Assembly (NCBI GenBank): GCA_028283825.1 | Contig: JAPWJW010000003.1 | Coordinates: 1,860,501-1,924,500 of the forward strand | Direction of reading: 5' to 3' | DNA from: Azospirillaceae bacterium | GTDB lineage: Bacteria; Pseudomonadota; Alphaproteobacteria; Azospirillales; Azospirillaceae | DNA: 64,000 bases | In this document: positions 17,176 through 25,960 of the stretch, piece by piece | How positions within the stretch are numbered: position 1 is the stretch's first letter | How the letters are laid out: the number at the start of each line of letters is the position of its first letter | Program-made: the position numbers and the translations under genes | The notes under the pieces: generated by a model | The model's input: only the letters and a program-made list of their open reading frames with translations | Told to the model about the DNA's origin: nothing | Databases searched by the model: none

Positions 17176-18975
17176 TCAGGCCCGCGGCAACTGAACCGTG
17201 AACACCGCCCCCAGCACCTTGCCGTTGGCGTCCGTGCGGTTGACAGCGAAGATCTTGCCGTTATGGGCATCGACGATCTGTTTGGAGATGGACAGGCCCA
17301 GGCCGGAATGGGTCCCGAACTTCTCGCCCGCCGGCCGTTCGGTATAGAAGCGGTCGAAGATCGCCTCCGTCTTGCCGGCGGGGATGCCGGGGCCGTCGTC
17401 GGTGCAGGTGATCTCCACCCTGTCGCCCGCCACCTTGGCCGCCAGCACCACCTTGCCGCCGGGCGGCGAGAAGGACAGGGCGTTGGAGATCAGGTTCTGG
17501 AACACCTGGGTCAGGCGGCCCTCGATGCCCGGCACCACCAGGTTGCGGTTGGCCGGCGGCAATTGCACCTCCACCTTCACCGGCGCGGGCGCCCCATCCT
17601 CGACGTCCTGGCCCAGGGTGGCGTCGTGGATGTCGTGCAGCATGGTCAGCATGCGCCGCAGATCGACGGAGTTGGCCTCCGCCCGGCTGAGTTCCGCGTC
17701 CAGCCGGCTGGCGTTGGAGATGTCGCTGATCAGGCGATCCAGGCGGCCGACATCGTCGGCGATGATGGCCAGCAGCTTGCGCAGCCGTGTCTCATCCTTC
17801 ACCAGTTGCACCGTCTCCACCGCACTGCGCATGGAGGTCAGGGGGTTCTTGATCTCATGCGCCACGTCGGCGGCGAACCGTTCGATGGCATCCATGCGGT
17901 CCCACAGGGCGGACGTCATGGCGCGCAGGGACTGCGACAGGTCGCCGATCTCATCATGCCGGCCGGAGAAGTCGGGCAGCACCGCCTGGCGGCCGTGGCC
18001 GTACCGCACCTCGTCCGCCGCCGCCGCCAGCCGGCGGATGGGACGCACGATGGTGCTGGCCAGGTAGATCGACATCAGCACGGTCAGCACGATGACGCCG
18101 CCGAACACCTTCAGGATATTGACGCGAAATTCCCGCACCTCGGTATCGATTTCCGACCCGCCCCGGCTGATCAGTACCGCGCCCAGCACCTGCTTGTAGC
18201 GCTGGATGGGTACCGCCACCGTCAGCACCATGTCCTGCCGCCCGGCGTCACCCGCCACGCGCCAGACGTGGGTGGCGGGTTCGCCGTTCAGCGCCTTCTG
18301 CACATCGGGGAAATGGGTCCCGTCGCCCATCCGGTTCTCCGGATAGACCGGCAGATGGTCGCGGGTCGGCAAGGCGCGGACGATGGCGTTGTACAGGTCG
18401 ATGCCGAACTGGGTCAGCTGGTTGCCGTCGGGCAGGGGCGCCAGCTCCTCGATCTGGACGCGGGTGCCCTTGGCCAGGCTCAGCACCCGGCTGTCGGCCT
18501 GCAGGACGCCCTTGGGGTCGAACAGGCGGAAGCGGGTGTCGGTGGTGTCGCCCAGGCGACGCACCATCTGGGCCGCCAAGGTCCAGGACAGGGTGCCCGC
18601 CGGTTCGTTGAACTCATCCGCGCTGGGCTCCATCGCCCCTTCGCCCAGGGCGCCGGCGAAGATGCGCGCCTCGGTCGTCAGGATGTCCAGCTGGCGCTGC
18701 ACCAGCCAGTCCTGATAGCGCTCAAGATACAGCAGGCCGGACAGCAGCAGGGCCAGCGCCAGCAGGTTGACGGTCAGGATGTGGCGCGTCAGGGGCGAGA
18801 TGACGCCATAGGACCGACGCCGACGCCGGGGCGCCACCGTCCTGCCTTCCGGGTCGGCGGCGCCCGCTTTCGCGGTCCCCCGGCCCGGGCTGCGGGCCTG
18901 GGCCGGGATCGGTCCCTCGGCCGAGGCGTCGCCGCCGCCAGCGGCCCCGCGCCAGGCCAGCATGTCCTTCAGCAT
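17176..18975 (-). CDS. chvG: ChvG-type sensor histidine kinase
   Basis: About 599 residues. A basic, Pro/Ala-rich cytosolic N-terminus leads to TM1 (ILTVNLLALALLLSGLLYL), a periplasmic sensor domain of roughly 220 residues, TM2 (VFGGVIVLTVLMSIYLAST), a HAMP domain, the phospho-acceptor H-box DVAHEIKNPLTS and an ATPase domain (NLISNALSFSPP, DDGPGIP, GLGLSISK). ChvG/ExoS kinases sense acid or envelope stress and phosphorylate ChvI. I place the start at the ATG at 18975, just after the chvI stop; an in-frame ATG at 19023 would overlap chvI by 26 bases. Confidence 0.93.
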   Translation of the reverse strand: MLKDMLAWRGAAGGGDASAEGPIPAQARSPGRGTAKAGAADPEGRTVAPRRRRRSYGVISPLTRHILTVNLLALALLLSGLLYLERYQDWLVQRQLDILTTEARIFAGALGEGAMEPSADEFNEPAGTLSWTLAAQMVRRLGDTTDTRFRLFDPKGVLQADSRVLSLAKGTRVQIEELAPLPDGNQLTQFGIDLYNAIVRALPTRDHLPVYPENRMGDGTHFPDVQKALNGEPATHVWRVAGDAGRQDMVLTVAVPIQRYKQVLGAVLISRGGSEIDTEVREFRVNILKVFGGVIVLTVLMSIYLASTIVRPIRRLAAAADEVRYGHGRQAVLPDFSGRHDEIGDLSQSLRAMTSALWDRMDAIERFAADVAHEIKNPLTSMRSAVETVQLVKDETRLRKLLAIIADDVGRLDRLISDISNASRLDAELSRAEANSVDLRRMLTMLHDIHDATLGQDVEDGAPAPVKVEVQLPPANRNLVVPGIEGRLTQVFQNLISNALSFSPPGGKVVLAAKVAGDRVEITCTDDGPGIPAGKTEAIFDRFYTERPAGEKFGTHSGLGLSISKQIVDAHNGKIFAVNRTDANGKVLGAVFTVQLPRA

Positions 18976-18997
18976 GGCTTTACCTAACAGTGTTCCC

Positions 18998-19705
18998 TCA
19001 GGCGTCGCGGTACTTGTAGCCAACGCCGTACAGCGTCTCGATCTGGGCGAAGTCGGTGTCGGCCACCTTGAACTTCTTGCGCAGGCGCTTCACGTGGCTG
19101 TCGATGGTGCGGTCGTCGACATAGATGTGCTCGCCATAGGCCGCGTCCATCAGCTGGTCGCGGCTTTTCACGTGGCCCGGCCGCTGCGCCAGCGCCTTGA
19201 CCAGCAGGAATTCCGTGACGGTCAGGTCGATCTCCTGCCCCTTCCAGGTGCAGGAATGGCGGGCGTTGTCCAGCACCAGCTCCCCACGCACCATGACGGT
19301 GCTGGGGTCCACCGGGCCGCCCTTGCCGCCGCCCGCGTTCAACGCCTCGCGCCGCAGCAGGGCCTTGATGCGTTCGATCAGCAGGCGCTGGGAGAAGGGC
19401 TTCTTGATGTAGTCGTCGGCCCCCATGCGCAGGCCCTGCAACTCATCGATCTCATCATCCTTGGAGGTCAGGAAAATGACCGGCATGGCGGAGTTCTGGC
19501 GGATGCGCTGCAACAGTTCCATGCCGTCCATGCGCGGCATCTTGATGTCCAGCACGGCCAAATCCACCGGCCGCGCGCTGAGGGCCCGGTGCGCCTCATC
19601 CCCGTCGGAATAGGTGCGGACCTCGTACCCCTCCGCCTCCAGGGCGATGGAGACGGATGTCAGGATGTTGCGATCGTCGTCAACCAGCGCGATGGTCTGA
19701 ACCAC
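18998..19705 (-). CDS. chvI: ChvI-type response regulator
   Basis: A 235-residue OmpR-family regulator. The receiver domain has the acidic pair DDD at 9-11, the phospho-acceptor Asp53 ([11 protein letters not shown]), the Thr/Ser switch in FLTSKDD, and Lys in DYIKKPFS. The C-terminal winged helix contains [30 protein letters not shown]. The start is GTG behind GAGGGGA. It is upstream of chvG in the same operon. In related bacteria ChvI controls envelope and acid responses; targets here are unknown. Confidence 0.95.
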   Translation of the reverse strand: MVQTIALVDDDRNILTSVSIALEAEGYEVRTYSDGDEAHRALSARPVDLAVLDIKMPRMDGMELLQRIRQNSAMPVIFLTSKDDEIDELQGLRMGADDYIKKPFSQRLLIERIKALLRREALNAGGGKGGPVDPSTVMVRGELVLDNARHSCTWKGQEIDLTVTEFLLVKALAQRPGHVKSRDQLMDAAYGEHIYVDDRTIDSHVKRLRKKFKVADTDFAQIETLYGVGYKYRDA

Positions 19706-19807
19706 GGAGTTTTCCCCTCTTCTCTAACCAACCCCGGCGGTAGCCCCCAAGGACGCCGACCAGGAACCCCATTCCACCAGAATGCCGCGCACTATGGCAT
19801 GATTACG

Positions 19808-19848
19808 GCGGAATATGCAGCCGCCCTGCCCCCAAGGAAATATTCCGC
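19808..19848. promoter_or_regulatory. Inverted repeat between chvI and the divergent PNPOx-like gene
   Basis: GCGGAATAT and ATATTCCGC are exact 9-bp arms 23 bases apart, in the 170-base gap between two divergent genes. Spacing and symmetry suit a dimeric regulator or DNA looping. No regulator can be named; ChvI autoregulation is one possibility. Confidence 0.4.
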
Positions 19849-19875
19849 AGAGGGTAGGGCTGATTTCCCAAAGAA

Positions 19876-20430
19876 ATGGGTGGAGACGGCCAAGTGGCAA
19901 TGCCCGGCGACGACCAAACCGAACCCCAGGACGACATTCCCGGCCCTTCAGCGCCGCCTGAGGCGGTGGATACCGCCCGCGCCCTGCTGCGTGGCCGGCC
20001 GCAGGCGACCCTGGCCACCCTGGTGGCGGCCACGGCGGAGGATGCCGGCCCCCTGACCGGCTGGCCCTACCCCTCGCTGGTCATGGTGGCGACGGACGGG
20101 TTGGGCCGACCCCTGCTGCTGCTGTCGGAACTGGCGCTGCACACCCGCGACCTGCGCCAGGACGGCCGCGCCGCCCTGCTGTTCGAGGAGACGCAGGGCC
20201 TGGAAAACCCGCTGACCGGCCCGCGCCTGTCGGTGCTGGGCCAGATGGTCCAGCTGGCGGGGGCGGAGGCCGAGGCGGCGCGGGCCGCCTACCTGGAACG
20301 CCACCCCTCGGCCGCCCTCTACGCCGACTTCCCCGACTTCCGCTTCTGGCGGCTGGACATCGCCCGCGCCCACCTGGTGGCGGGCTTCGGCCGCATCCAC
20401 TGGCTGGAGGCGGGTGAGTTGGTGGGCTGA
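19876..20430 (+). CDS. Pyridoxamine 5'-phosphate oxidase-like (HugZ-type) protein
   Basis: A 184-residue protein with a split-barrel flavin-binding fold. The core starts near residue 33 with ARALLRGRPQATLATLV, continues with YPSLVMVATDGLGRPLLLLSELALHTRDLR and ends FRFWRLDIARAHLVAGFGRIHWLE, the pattern of HugZ/PNPOx-like proteins that bind FMN or heme. The first 30 residues are acidic and Pro-rich; an ATG at 19900 is an alternative start. It is divergent from chvI. The exact reaction is unknown. Confidence 0.82.
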   Translation: MGGDGQVAMPGDDQTEPQDDIPGPSAPPEAVDTARALLRGRPQATLATLVAATAEDAGPLTGWPYPSLVMVATDGLGRPLLLLSELALHTRDLRQDGRAALLFEETQGLENPLTGPRLSVLGQMVQLAGAEAEAARAAYLERHPSAALYADFPDFRFWRLDIARAHLVAGFGRIHWLEAGELVG

Positions 20431-20437
20431 CGGGCGA

Positions 20438-21115
20438 TTACTTCCCGGCCAGCGAGCGGATAGCGCTGTATTCGTGGGTGCGGATGCCGCCGATGGCGGG
20501 CTGGCTGGCCGTCTTCACCAGGGCGGCGGCCACCACCTTGGCCGGGATGGGGCGGTACTTCTCCAGCCGGCCGCTGAGGAAGGGGCCGATCACCGGCGCC
20601 AGCATCTGGGCGTAGCGTTCCAGCGGCCGATCCTGCCTACGCTGGCCCAGCAGCAGCGAGGGGCGCAGGTAATGCTGGGAGGTGAAGCCCAGCGAGCCCA
20701 CGTAATCCTCCATCATGCCCTTGGTCTTCAGGTACAGGTGCCGCGAGGTGGAATCGGCACCGACGGAGGAGACGGCGCCGAAATAGGTGGCGCCCGCCCG
20801 CCGGCCGGCCCGGCCCACGGCCACCACATACTTGAAGTCCACGTCCTGGAAGGCGGCATCGCTGCCGGCCTCCTTCCGGGTGGTGCCCAGCGCGGACAGC
20901 ACGGCGTCCACCTTCACCTCCGGCGGCAGGTCGCCCAGGGTGGCGAAGTCCACCACCAGTTCCGTCAGCTTGGGGTGCTGGCGTCCGGTGGGGCGGCGCA
21001 CCAGGCTGAACACCTGCGCCACGGTGGGCGAGTCCAGCAGCATGGACAGGGCGTATCCACCCACCAGACCGGTTCCACCCGCCAGCAGCACCCGCAAACC
21101 CGACGCCTGTTCCAT
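20438..21115 (-). CDS. NAD(P)-binding Rossmann-fold protein (TIP30-like)
   Basis: A 225-residue protein with the dinucleotide-binding motif GGTGLVGG at residues 13-20. It resembles atypical short-chain dehydrogenases of the HTATIP2/TIP30 kind: DAVLSALGTTRKEAGSDAAFQDVDF near 95-120, then YFGAVSSVGADSTSRHLYLKTKGMMED and YLRPSLLLG. The ATG at 21115 follows GGCAGGGGTC; the longer frame upstream shows no family sequence. It is convergent with the PNPOx-like gene, with only seven bases between stops. Substrate unknown. Confidence 0.85.
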   Translation of the reverse strand: MEQASGLRVLLAGGTGLVGGYALSMLLDSPTVAQVFSLVRRPTGRQHPKLTELVVDFATLGDLPPEVKVDAVLSALGTTRKEAGSDAAFQDVDFKYVVAVGRAGRRAGATYFGAVSSVGADSTSRHLYLKTKGMMEDYVGSLGFTSQHYLRPSLLLGQRRQDRPLERYAQMLAPVIGPFLSGRLEKYRPIPAKVVAAALVKTASQPAIGGIRTHEYSAIRSLAGK

Positions 21116-21352
21116 GACCCCTGCCGTCCCTTCAATCCCTGGCCCCGAAACCCCAAGTCCGGAACCGCAAATCGCCGGGACCTTAACACGGAACCTGGGC
21201 GTTAAGGGAAGAGGCAGGGGCTCACGGGCGCTGGCGGGATCGCCCCGCCAAGCCCGGCGTCCCCCCGCCGTCCCGTGCACTGGCGTCCATAAGGGTAGTG
21301 GCGCAATTCGAAAAGTGGGCGCATCATTCCTGTAATAAATCGGGAGGCTACG

Positions 21353-21802
21353 ATGAAAAAGGACAATCAGATCCTTCAGGATGTGCCTGCTTTCAACGCT
21401 GTCGGCCTTGGGCTGGTTTTCGGTTTGTCCGAACTGGCCGTGTATGCCGGCGCCAATGTCTTGATCCCCACCCTGGACCTTAAGATAGACGTGGCCATCC
21501 TGGCCTGGGGCGCCAGCCTCATGTTGCTGGGGCCCAGCCTGGGCCTGGCGGCGATGTATGGGCTGCACCAGGCGGCCACCGGCCACCGGCCGGGCAAACC
21601 GTCGGGCTTCGGCCTGGCGCCTGTGCCGCCAAGCCGGCCCGGATCGGATGGCAAGCCGGACGGCACGCCGCCCCAAGGGCGTCGGCCGAACTGGTTCCCC
21701 TATGATCCCGACACCATCGGACTGTTCGACCTGGACAGCCCCTATCCCGCCCTGCAGAAGGCGCCGCCCGAAAGGGAAAGACGGCCCCTGGAAGCGATGT
21801 GA
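21353..21802 (+). CDS. Small two-helix membrane protein, paralogue 1
   Basis: A 149-residue protein behind a good GGGAGG ribosome site. Two hydrophobic segments, near residues 17-38 (GLGLVFGLSELAVYAGANVL) and 46-70 (DVAILAWGASLMLLGPSLGLAAMYG), are separated by IPTLDLKI; the C-terminal half is soluble, Pro/Gly-rich and basic. I do not recognise the family. The membrane half aligns closely with the next gene, including PAF..LGL..V.G..ELAVYA and LAWG..L.L.GP..GLAA.Y, so the two arose by tandem duplication. It is followed by its own terminator. Confidence 0.8.
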   Translation: MKKDNQILQDVPAFNAVGLGLVFGLSELAVYAGANVLIPTLDLKIDVAILAWGASLMLLGPSLGLAAMYGLHQAATGHRPGKPSGFGLAPVPPSRPGSDGKPDGTPPQGRRPNWFPYDPDTIGLFDLDSPYPALQKAPPERERRPLEAM

Positions 21803-21843
21803 CGGGACAGCGTCCCCTCCGCTATCCGGGCAATCCCAAAGTC

Positions 21844-21875
21844 AAAAGGCCGGCGCGTTTGTGCCGGCCTTTTTC
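21844..21875 (+). terminator. Rho-independent terminator after paralogue 1
   Basis: AAAGGCCGGC pairs with GCCGGCCTTT and is followed by a T run. It separates the two small membrane-protein genes, so each probably has its own promoter. Confidence 0.82.
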
Positions 21876-22020
21876 GTTGGCCGCCTGCCACCACCGCGCC
21901 TACGGCGGCACCACCATCCTACCCCATCAGGACGCCCACCGGTTGTAACGCCCACCCTTAATAGTCGTGTTCCGCCAGGGAAATGTGTATTAATTATCCA
22001 ATCTGGAGGTGCGGGTTCCG

Positions 22021-22479
22021 ATGCGTGAGGGCGTTCAAATCGTGGGTGAGGCGATGACCGGGCCGGCCGTTGGGCCGGGTGTCGTGGCGTCCTCCATGGC
22101 GAATGCCCTGGGCGTCGATGCGCCGGCCTTCGGTCCATTGGGTCTGGCGGCTGTGCTGGGCGGTGCTGAGCTGGCGGTCTATGCCGTGCTGGTTCAGACC
22201 CTGCCCCTGCTGGACCTGGGCGTCGATGCCACCCTGCTGGCCTGGGGCGTCGGCCTTACCCTGATGGGGCCCCTGATGGGCCTGGCCGCGCTGTACGCCA
22301 TCCTGCAGGTGCGTCTGCGCAAGGCAGGCGACAGGATGGCGCCCCCGAACGTCGCCCAAGCGCCGCCGCGAGGGCCCCTGCCCGCCGCCACCCGCGCGAT
22401 CCCGCGTCCGGTGGAGGCATCGGCCCGTTCCACCACCTTCCCGGTGGAAACGGCCCACCCGTTCAGCCATCCGGGCTGA
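22021..22479 (+). CDS. Small two-helix membrane protein, paralogue 2
   Basis: About 152 residues. GGAGG at 22005-22009 supports the ATG at 22021; a GTG at 22009 lies within that ribosome site. Two hydrophobic segments ([21 protein letters not shown] near 44-64 and [27 protein letters not shown] near 71-97) match those of the gene at 21353, while the Pro/Ala-rich soluble tail does not. The N-terminus adds about 30 residues with a Gly/Pro-rich stretch. Function unknown; the AT-rich leader upstream (21960-22000) may hold the promoter. Confidence 0.78.
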   Translation: MREGVQIVGEAMTGPAVGPGVVASSMANALGVDAPAFGPLGLAAVLGGAELAVYAVLVQTLPLLDLGVDATLLAWGVGLTLMGPLMGLAALYAILQVRLRKAGDRMAPPNVAQAPPRGPLPAATRAIPRPVEASARSTTFPVETAHPFSHPG

Positions 22480-22510
22480 CGTCCGGCATCCCCCCGGGCA
22501 CCAGCGTGGA

Positions 22511-23095
22511 TCAGTCGAAGTCCGCGGCCAGGGCGGCGCGCACCATCTCCGGCACCATGGTCATGTGCGGGTATTGCGGGTGGCTGATGCCCAGCACGAC
22601 CCGCATCCCGGGCCGGCGGAACAAATCCGCCTGCGCGTCGGCGAACGGGAAATGGATGAACTGCACGGCCGACGCCCGGCCGTCGCGGTCCGGGGCGTCC
22701 GCCGGCGCACCGGCCACCTTTTGGTCGGCGAATTCCAGCCACAGCGTATTGCCCACCCCGCCCAGGCGGCCCAGCAGGGCAGCGCGGCGCGCGGGGTCGT
22801 CGATCTCGAACATCAGGGTGGCCACCAACTCGCGGCCCTGGGGAATCAGGGGATTGAAGGCACGCAACTCATCATCGACCTGCGCATCGCCACCGCCCTC
22901 GATGAACAGCATCTCATGCACCTGGGCCCACATCGTCTCATAATTCTCAAAATGGACGGTGGCGTTGGGGCCGACGGCCAGGCGGCGATGGCGCTTCATC
23001 GCCACCAGGGCGCGGCGCCGCTCCGCCCGCACCCGGGCGTAATCCGCCATGGGCATGATGTCGTCGCGGCCGATCTGGTGACGATCCTGGGTCAC
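22511..23095 (-). CDS. DUF3501 family protein
   Basis: The 194-residue protein matches DUF3501: it starts with an [20 protein letters not shown] region, then [25 protein letters not shown] and ends IGISHPQY-like ([22 protein letters not shown]). DUF3501 genes are commonly found next to rubrerythrin genes, and that holds here: the rubrerythrin gene ends 26 bases upstream on the same strand. The function is not known; a role in peroxide or iron handling is inferred from its company. Confidence 0.88.
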   Translation of the reverse strand: MTQDRHQIGRDDIMPMADYARVRAERRRALVAMKRHRRLAVGPNATVHFENYETMWAQVHEMLFIEGGGDAQVDDELRAFNPLIPQGRELVATLMFEIDDPARRAALLGRLGGVGNTLWLEFADQKVAGAPADAPDRDGRASAVQFIHFPFADAQADLFRRPGMRVVLGISHPQYPHMTMVPEMVRAALAADFD

Positions 23096-23121
23096 GGGAG
23101 CGGGTTCCCTTCAAGGAGAGA

Positions 23122-23535
23122 TCAGAGCCGGTCCAACGCCTTCTGGAAACGGCCGGCGTGGGTTCTTTCCGCCTTGGCCAGGGTTTCGAACCAGTCGGCG
23201 ATCTCGTCAAAACCTTCATCCCGGGCGGTGCGCGCCATGCCCGGATACATGTCCGTGGACTCAAAGGTCTCACCCGCGATGGCGGCCTTCAGGTTGGCTT
23301 GCGTATCGCCGATGGGGGCGCCGGTGACAGGATCGCCCACTTCCTCCAGGAATTCCAGATGGCCGTGGGCATGCCCCGTCTCCCCTTCCGCGGTGGAGCG
23401 GAAGACGCCGGCCACGTCGTGGTAGCCCTCATCGTCGGCCTTGCGGGCGAAATAGAGATAGCGGCGGTTGGCCTGGCTTTCGGCCGAGAACGCCGCCTTC
23501 AGGTTGCTTTCGGTCTTGCTGCCCTTGAGCGGCAT
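23122..23535 (-). CDS. Rubrerythrin family protein without rubredoxin domain
   Basis: A 137-residue four-helix-bundle di-iron protein. Ligand motifs are [16 protein letters not shown] near residue 18, [10 protein letters not shown] near 52, the Glu in [11 protein letters not shown] near 94, and [16 protein letters not shown] near 112-127. The C-terminal rubredoxin-type Cys4 iron site of classical rubrerythrin is absent; the protein stops after the bundle. Such proteins reduce peroxide or buffer iron. The ATG at 23535 follows TTGGAG. It lies between an Irr-like regulator and DUF3501 on the same strand. Confidence 0.9.
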   Translation of the reverse strand: MPLKGSKTESNLKAAFSAESQANRRYLYFARKADDEGYHDVAGVFRSTAEGETGHAHGHLEFLEEVGDPVTGAPIGDTQANLKAAIAGETFESTDMYPGMARTARDEGFDEIADWFETLAKAERTHAGRFQKALDRL

Positions 23536-23698
23536 GGGGCCCGTGCTCCAACATCTGGTTTGCAACGGCGCCGGCGGAAAACATGGACAGCTCCCAGCCG
23601 GTGCCTTCGGCCGGTCATAAGAACCGTTCAGGCGACGGCGCCAAAGCGGAAGCTGGGGATGGCAGGCCCGCGCGCGGCGGGGGCCCCACCTTACATGG

Positions 23699-24139
23699 TC
23701 ACTCGCCGCTGAGGCGGATGATGACGTCCACGCGGGCGACGCGGGTACCGGCCGGCGCCTCGGGCAGGCCACTGACCGCCAAGGCGTCACCCGGGATGTC
23801 GATCAGGTGGCCGTTGCCTTCGAAGAAGAAGTGATGGTGATCGGACACGTTGGTGTCGAAATAGGACCGCCCGGCCTCCACCACCACCTCGCGCAGCAGG
23901 CCCGCCTCGGTGAACTGGTGCAGGGTGTTGTAGACGGTGGCCAGCGACACCCGCATGTCGGCGCCGGACGCCTCACCATGCAACTGTTCCGCCGTCACGT
24001 GGCGGTCGAGCCCGTCGAACAGCAGCCGGGCCAGGGCCACGCGCTGGCGGGTGGGGCGCAGACCGGCACGCGCCAGGCGATCGGTGGCCTGGATGCCGGT
24101 GTCGTGGGGGTGGGTGTGATGAGCGGTCATATCTGACAT
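23699..24139 (-). CDS. irr: Irr-type Fur-family transcriptional regulator
   Basis: A 146-residue Fur-superfamily protein. The winged helix contains RPTRQRVALARLLF and VSLATVYNTLHQFTEAGLL, and the metal/heme region has FDTNVSDHHHFFFEGNGHLID with the His-rich motif characteristic of Irr. The N-terminal heme regulatory motif (Cys-Pro) of Bradyrhizobium Irr is absent. Irr proteins act under low iron and respond to heme. It precedes the rubrerythrin and DUF3501 genes, which it may regulate. Length and His cluster favour Irr over PerR, though PerR is the alternative. Confidence 0.88.
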   Translation of the reverse strand: MSDMTAHHTHPHDTGIQATDRLARAGLRPTRQRVALARLLFDGLDRHVTAEQLHGEASGADMRVSLATVYNTLHQFTEAGLLREVVVEAGRSYFDTNVSDHHHFFFEGNGHLIDIPGDALAVSGLPEAPAGTRVARVDVIIRLSGE

Positions 24140-24202
24140 ATGGGCAGGGTTTCGAACCGGGAAAAGCCCCGATCCTCAGCGTTCCCGCTATTCAGCCATG
24201 AA

Positions 24203-24220
24203 ATTTGGAATGAATCCAGA
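24203..24220 (-). promoter_or_regulatory. Possible iron-control element upstream of irr
   Basis: TTTGGAATGAATCCAGA is an imperfect palindrome (TGGA and TCCA arms) about 65 bases before the irr start. It resembles TTTAGAA-n-TTCTAAA iron-control elements bound by Irr, with mismatches. The resemblance is visual only. Confidence 0.35.
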
Positions 24221-24304
24221 TTTAAAGGCGCCGGCCTGGGCTGCAGGACGTCGGTATCCGGATAAGCGAAGGGGGCCGAAACCGGCCCCCTGCTAAAACC
24301 CCGC

Positions 24305-25702
24305 TCAGTAACCGCTGGCGATGCGTTCCACCAGCTGCTTCACCGTCGGCACGAAGCCGTCCTTGTACCAGGGGTCGCTGGCGAAACGGTAGGCGTTGTG
24401 GCCGGCGAACATCAGCTGGTGTTCCACATCCTCGGAGTGGCTGATGTTCTGCAGGGTCTTCTGAATGCAGAAGGACCGGGGGTCGGCCCGGCGACCGGTG
24501 GTGCCTTCCTCGTTCTGCGCCCAGTTGGAGAAGTTGCAGGCCGACAGGCAACCCATGCAGTCGATCTGGTCCTGGCGGATGACATCGGACTCCTGCGGGG
24601 TCACGAAGATCAGCGTGGTGTCCGGGGTCTTCAGCGCCGTGCTGAAACCGGCACCCACCCAGCCCTGGGCCCGTTCGCGGTCGTGTTCGGTCAGATAGAT
24701 CGGGCGGCCGCGCGGCCCCACCATGAACTCCGCCGTCAGATCGCCCACCGGTTCCACCGAGAAGGCCACCTGGCGTTCCGCCCGGCCCTTCAACTCTTCC
24801 AGGAAGGGGTTGCTGACGGCCGAGGAATAGAAGCCGGTGGGGGAGAAGTGGTTGAGATAGACGTCGCCCTTCTTCAGGGTCAGCAGGCGCTGCTTCCACG
24901 CGTCGGAAATGGGGCTTTCCTGGGTCAGCAGCGGCCGGGTCCCGAACTGGAAGGCGATGGGCCCGATCTCGGGATTGTCCAGCCAGTCTTCCCATTCCGA
25001 CAGCCACCACACGCCGCCCGCCATGATGATGGGCGTCTCATGCAGGCCGAAGCTGTTCATCATGTCGCGCAGCGCCTTGACCCGGGGATACGGGTCCTCG
25101 GGCTTCAGCGGATCCTCGCTGTTGGACAGGCCGTTGTGGCCGCCGGCCAGCCACGGATCCTCATAGACGACGCCGCCCAGGAAATCGCGGAACTTGTTGT
25201 AGGCGCGCAGCCACAGCGCGCGGAAGGCGCGGGCGGAGGAGACGATGGGATAATAGTGGACGCCGTACTTCACCGCGATCTCGGCCACGCGGTAGGGCAT
25301 GCCCGCACCACAGGTGATGCCGTCGATCAGGCCGGGGGCCCCCTCCAGCACGCCGTGCAGGATTTCCTCGGCCGCCGCCATTTCCCACAGCACGTTCATG
25401 TGGACGCGGCCCTGGCCGCCCGCCGTCTCATGCGCCACCCGGGCCTGGTAGATGCCGCCGCGGATGGAGTGCTGGATCAACTCATGATGGCGTTCGCGAC
25501 GGGTCTTGGTGAGATAGGTCTGGGGGATCAGCCGGCCTTCGTCGTCATAGGCATCGGCGTTGACGCCCGAAAAGGTGCCGATACCGCCGGTCGACGCCCA
25601 CGCGCCGGAGCTTTCGCCGTTGGACACGGCGATGCCTTTGCCGCCTTCGACCACGGGCAGCACTTCCTTACCGGACATCACCAAGGGCCGCAGCGCCTTC
25701 AA
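24305..25702 (-). CDS. Nitronate monooxygenase-like flavin oxidoreductase
   Basis: About 465 residues, a TIM-barrel FMN protein of the 2-nitropropane dioxygenase family: SNGESSGAWASTGGIGTFSGVNA near the start, GITCGAGMPYRVAEIAVKYG, PIIMAGGVWW, and IAFQFGTRPLLTQESPI. It is longer than standard nitronate monooxygenases and has an extra Cys motif, DCMGCLSACNF (CxxCxxxC), near residue 385. The start is probably TTG at 25702, seven bases after AGGAG (MKALRPLVMSGKEVLP); an ATG at 25750 has no ribosome site. Substrate unknown. Confidence 0.85.
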   Translation of the reverse strand: MKALRPLVMSGKEVLPVVEGGKGIAVSNGESSGAWASTGGIGTFSGVNADAYDDEGRLIPQTYLTKTRRERHHELIQHSIRGGIYQARVAHETAGGQGRVHMNVLWEMAAAEEILHGVLEGAPGLIDGITCGAGMPYRVAEIAVKYGVHYYPIVSSARAFRALWLRAYNKFRDFLGGVVYEDPWLAGGHNGLSNSEDPLKPEDPYPRVKALRDMMNSFGLHETPIIMAGGVWWLSEWEDWLDNPEIGPIAFQFGTRPLLTQESPISDAWKQRLLTLKKGDVYLNHFSPTGFYSSAVSNPFLEELKGRAERQVAFSVEPVGDLTAEFMVGPRGRPIYLTEHDRERAQGWVGAGFSTALKTPDTTLIFVTPQESDVIRQDQIDCMGCLSACNFSNWAQNEEGTTGRRADPRSFCIQKTLQNISHSEDVEHQLMFAGHNAYRFASDPWYKDGFVPTVKQLVERIASGY

Positions 25703-25960
25703 CTCACATCTCCTGAAAACCGGGTGCTTCGGACCGGACCCATGAACCAACCGCCGGGGATGGCGACAGGTTCACTCGGGATGGTTCGGTCCCCTTACTA
25801 TATAGGGTCGCGGCGACCGGCCGCTAACATGCCGCAGGCTGGATATAGGAAAACCGGGGCGGGCGAAAGAGCCCTCGTCCGCCTGACGCGGACTGCATTT
25901 CGCGATTCCCGTCTTTTTTCTTTCCGCGGCGTCCCTGTCCAGCCCTTCAGGTACCGCCCG

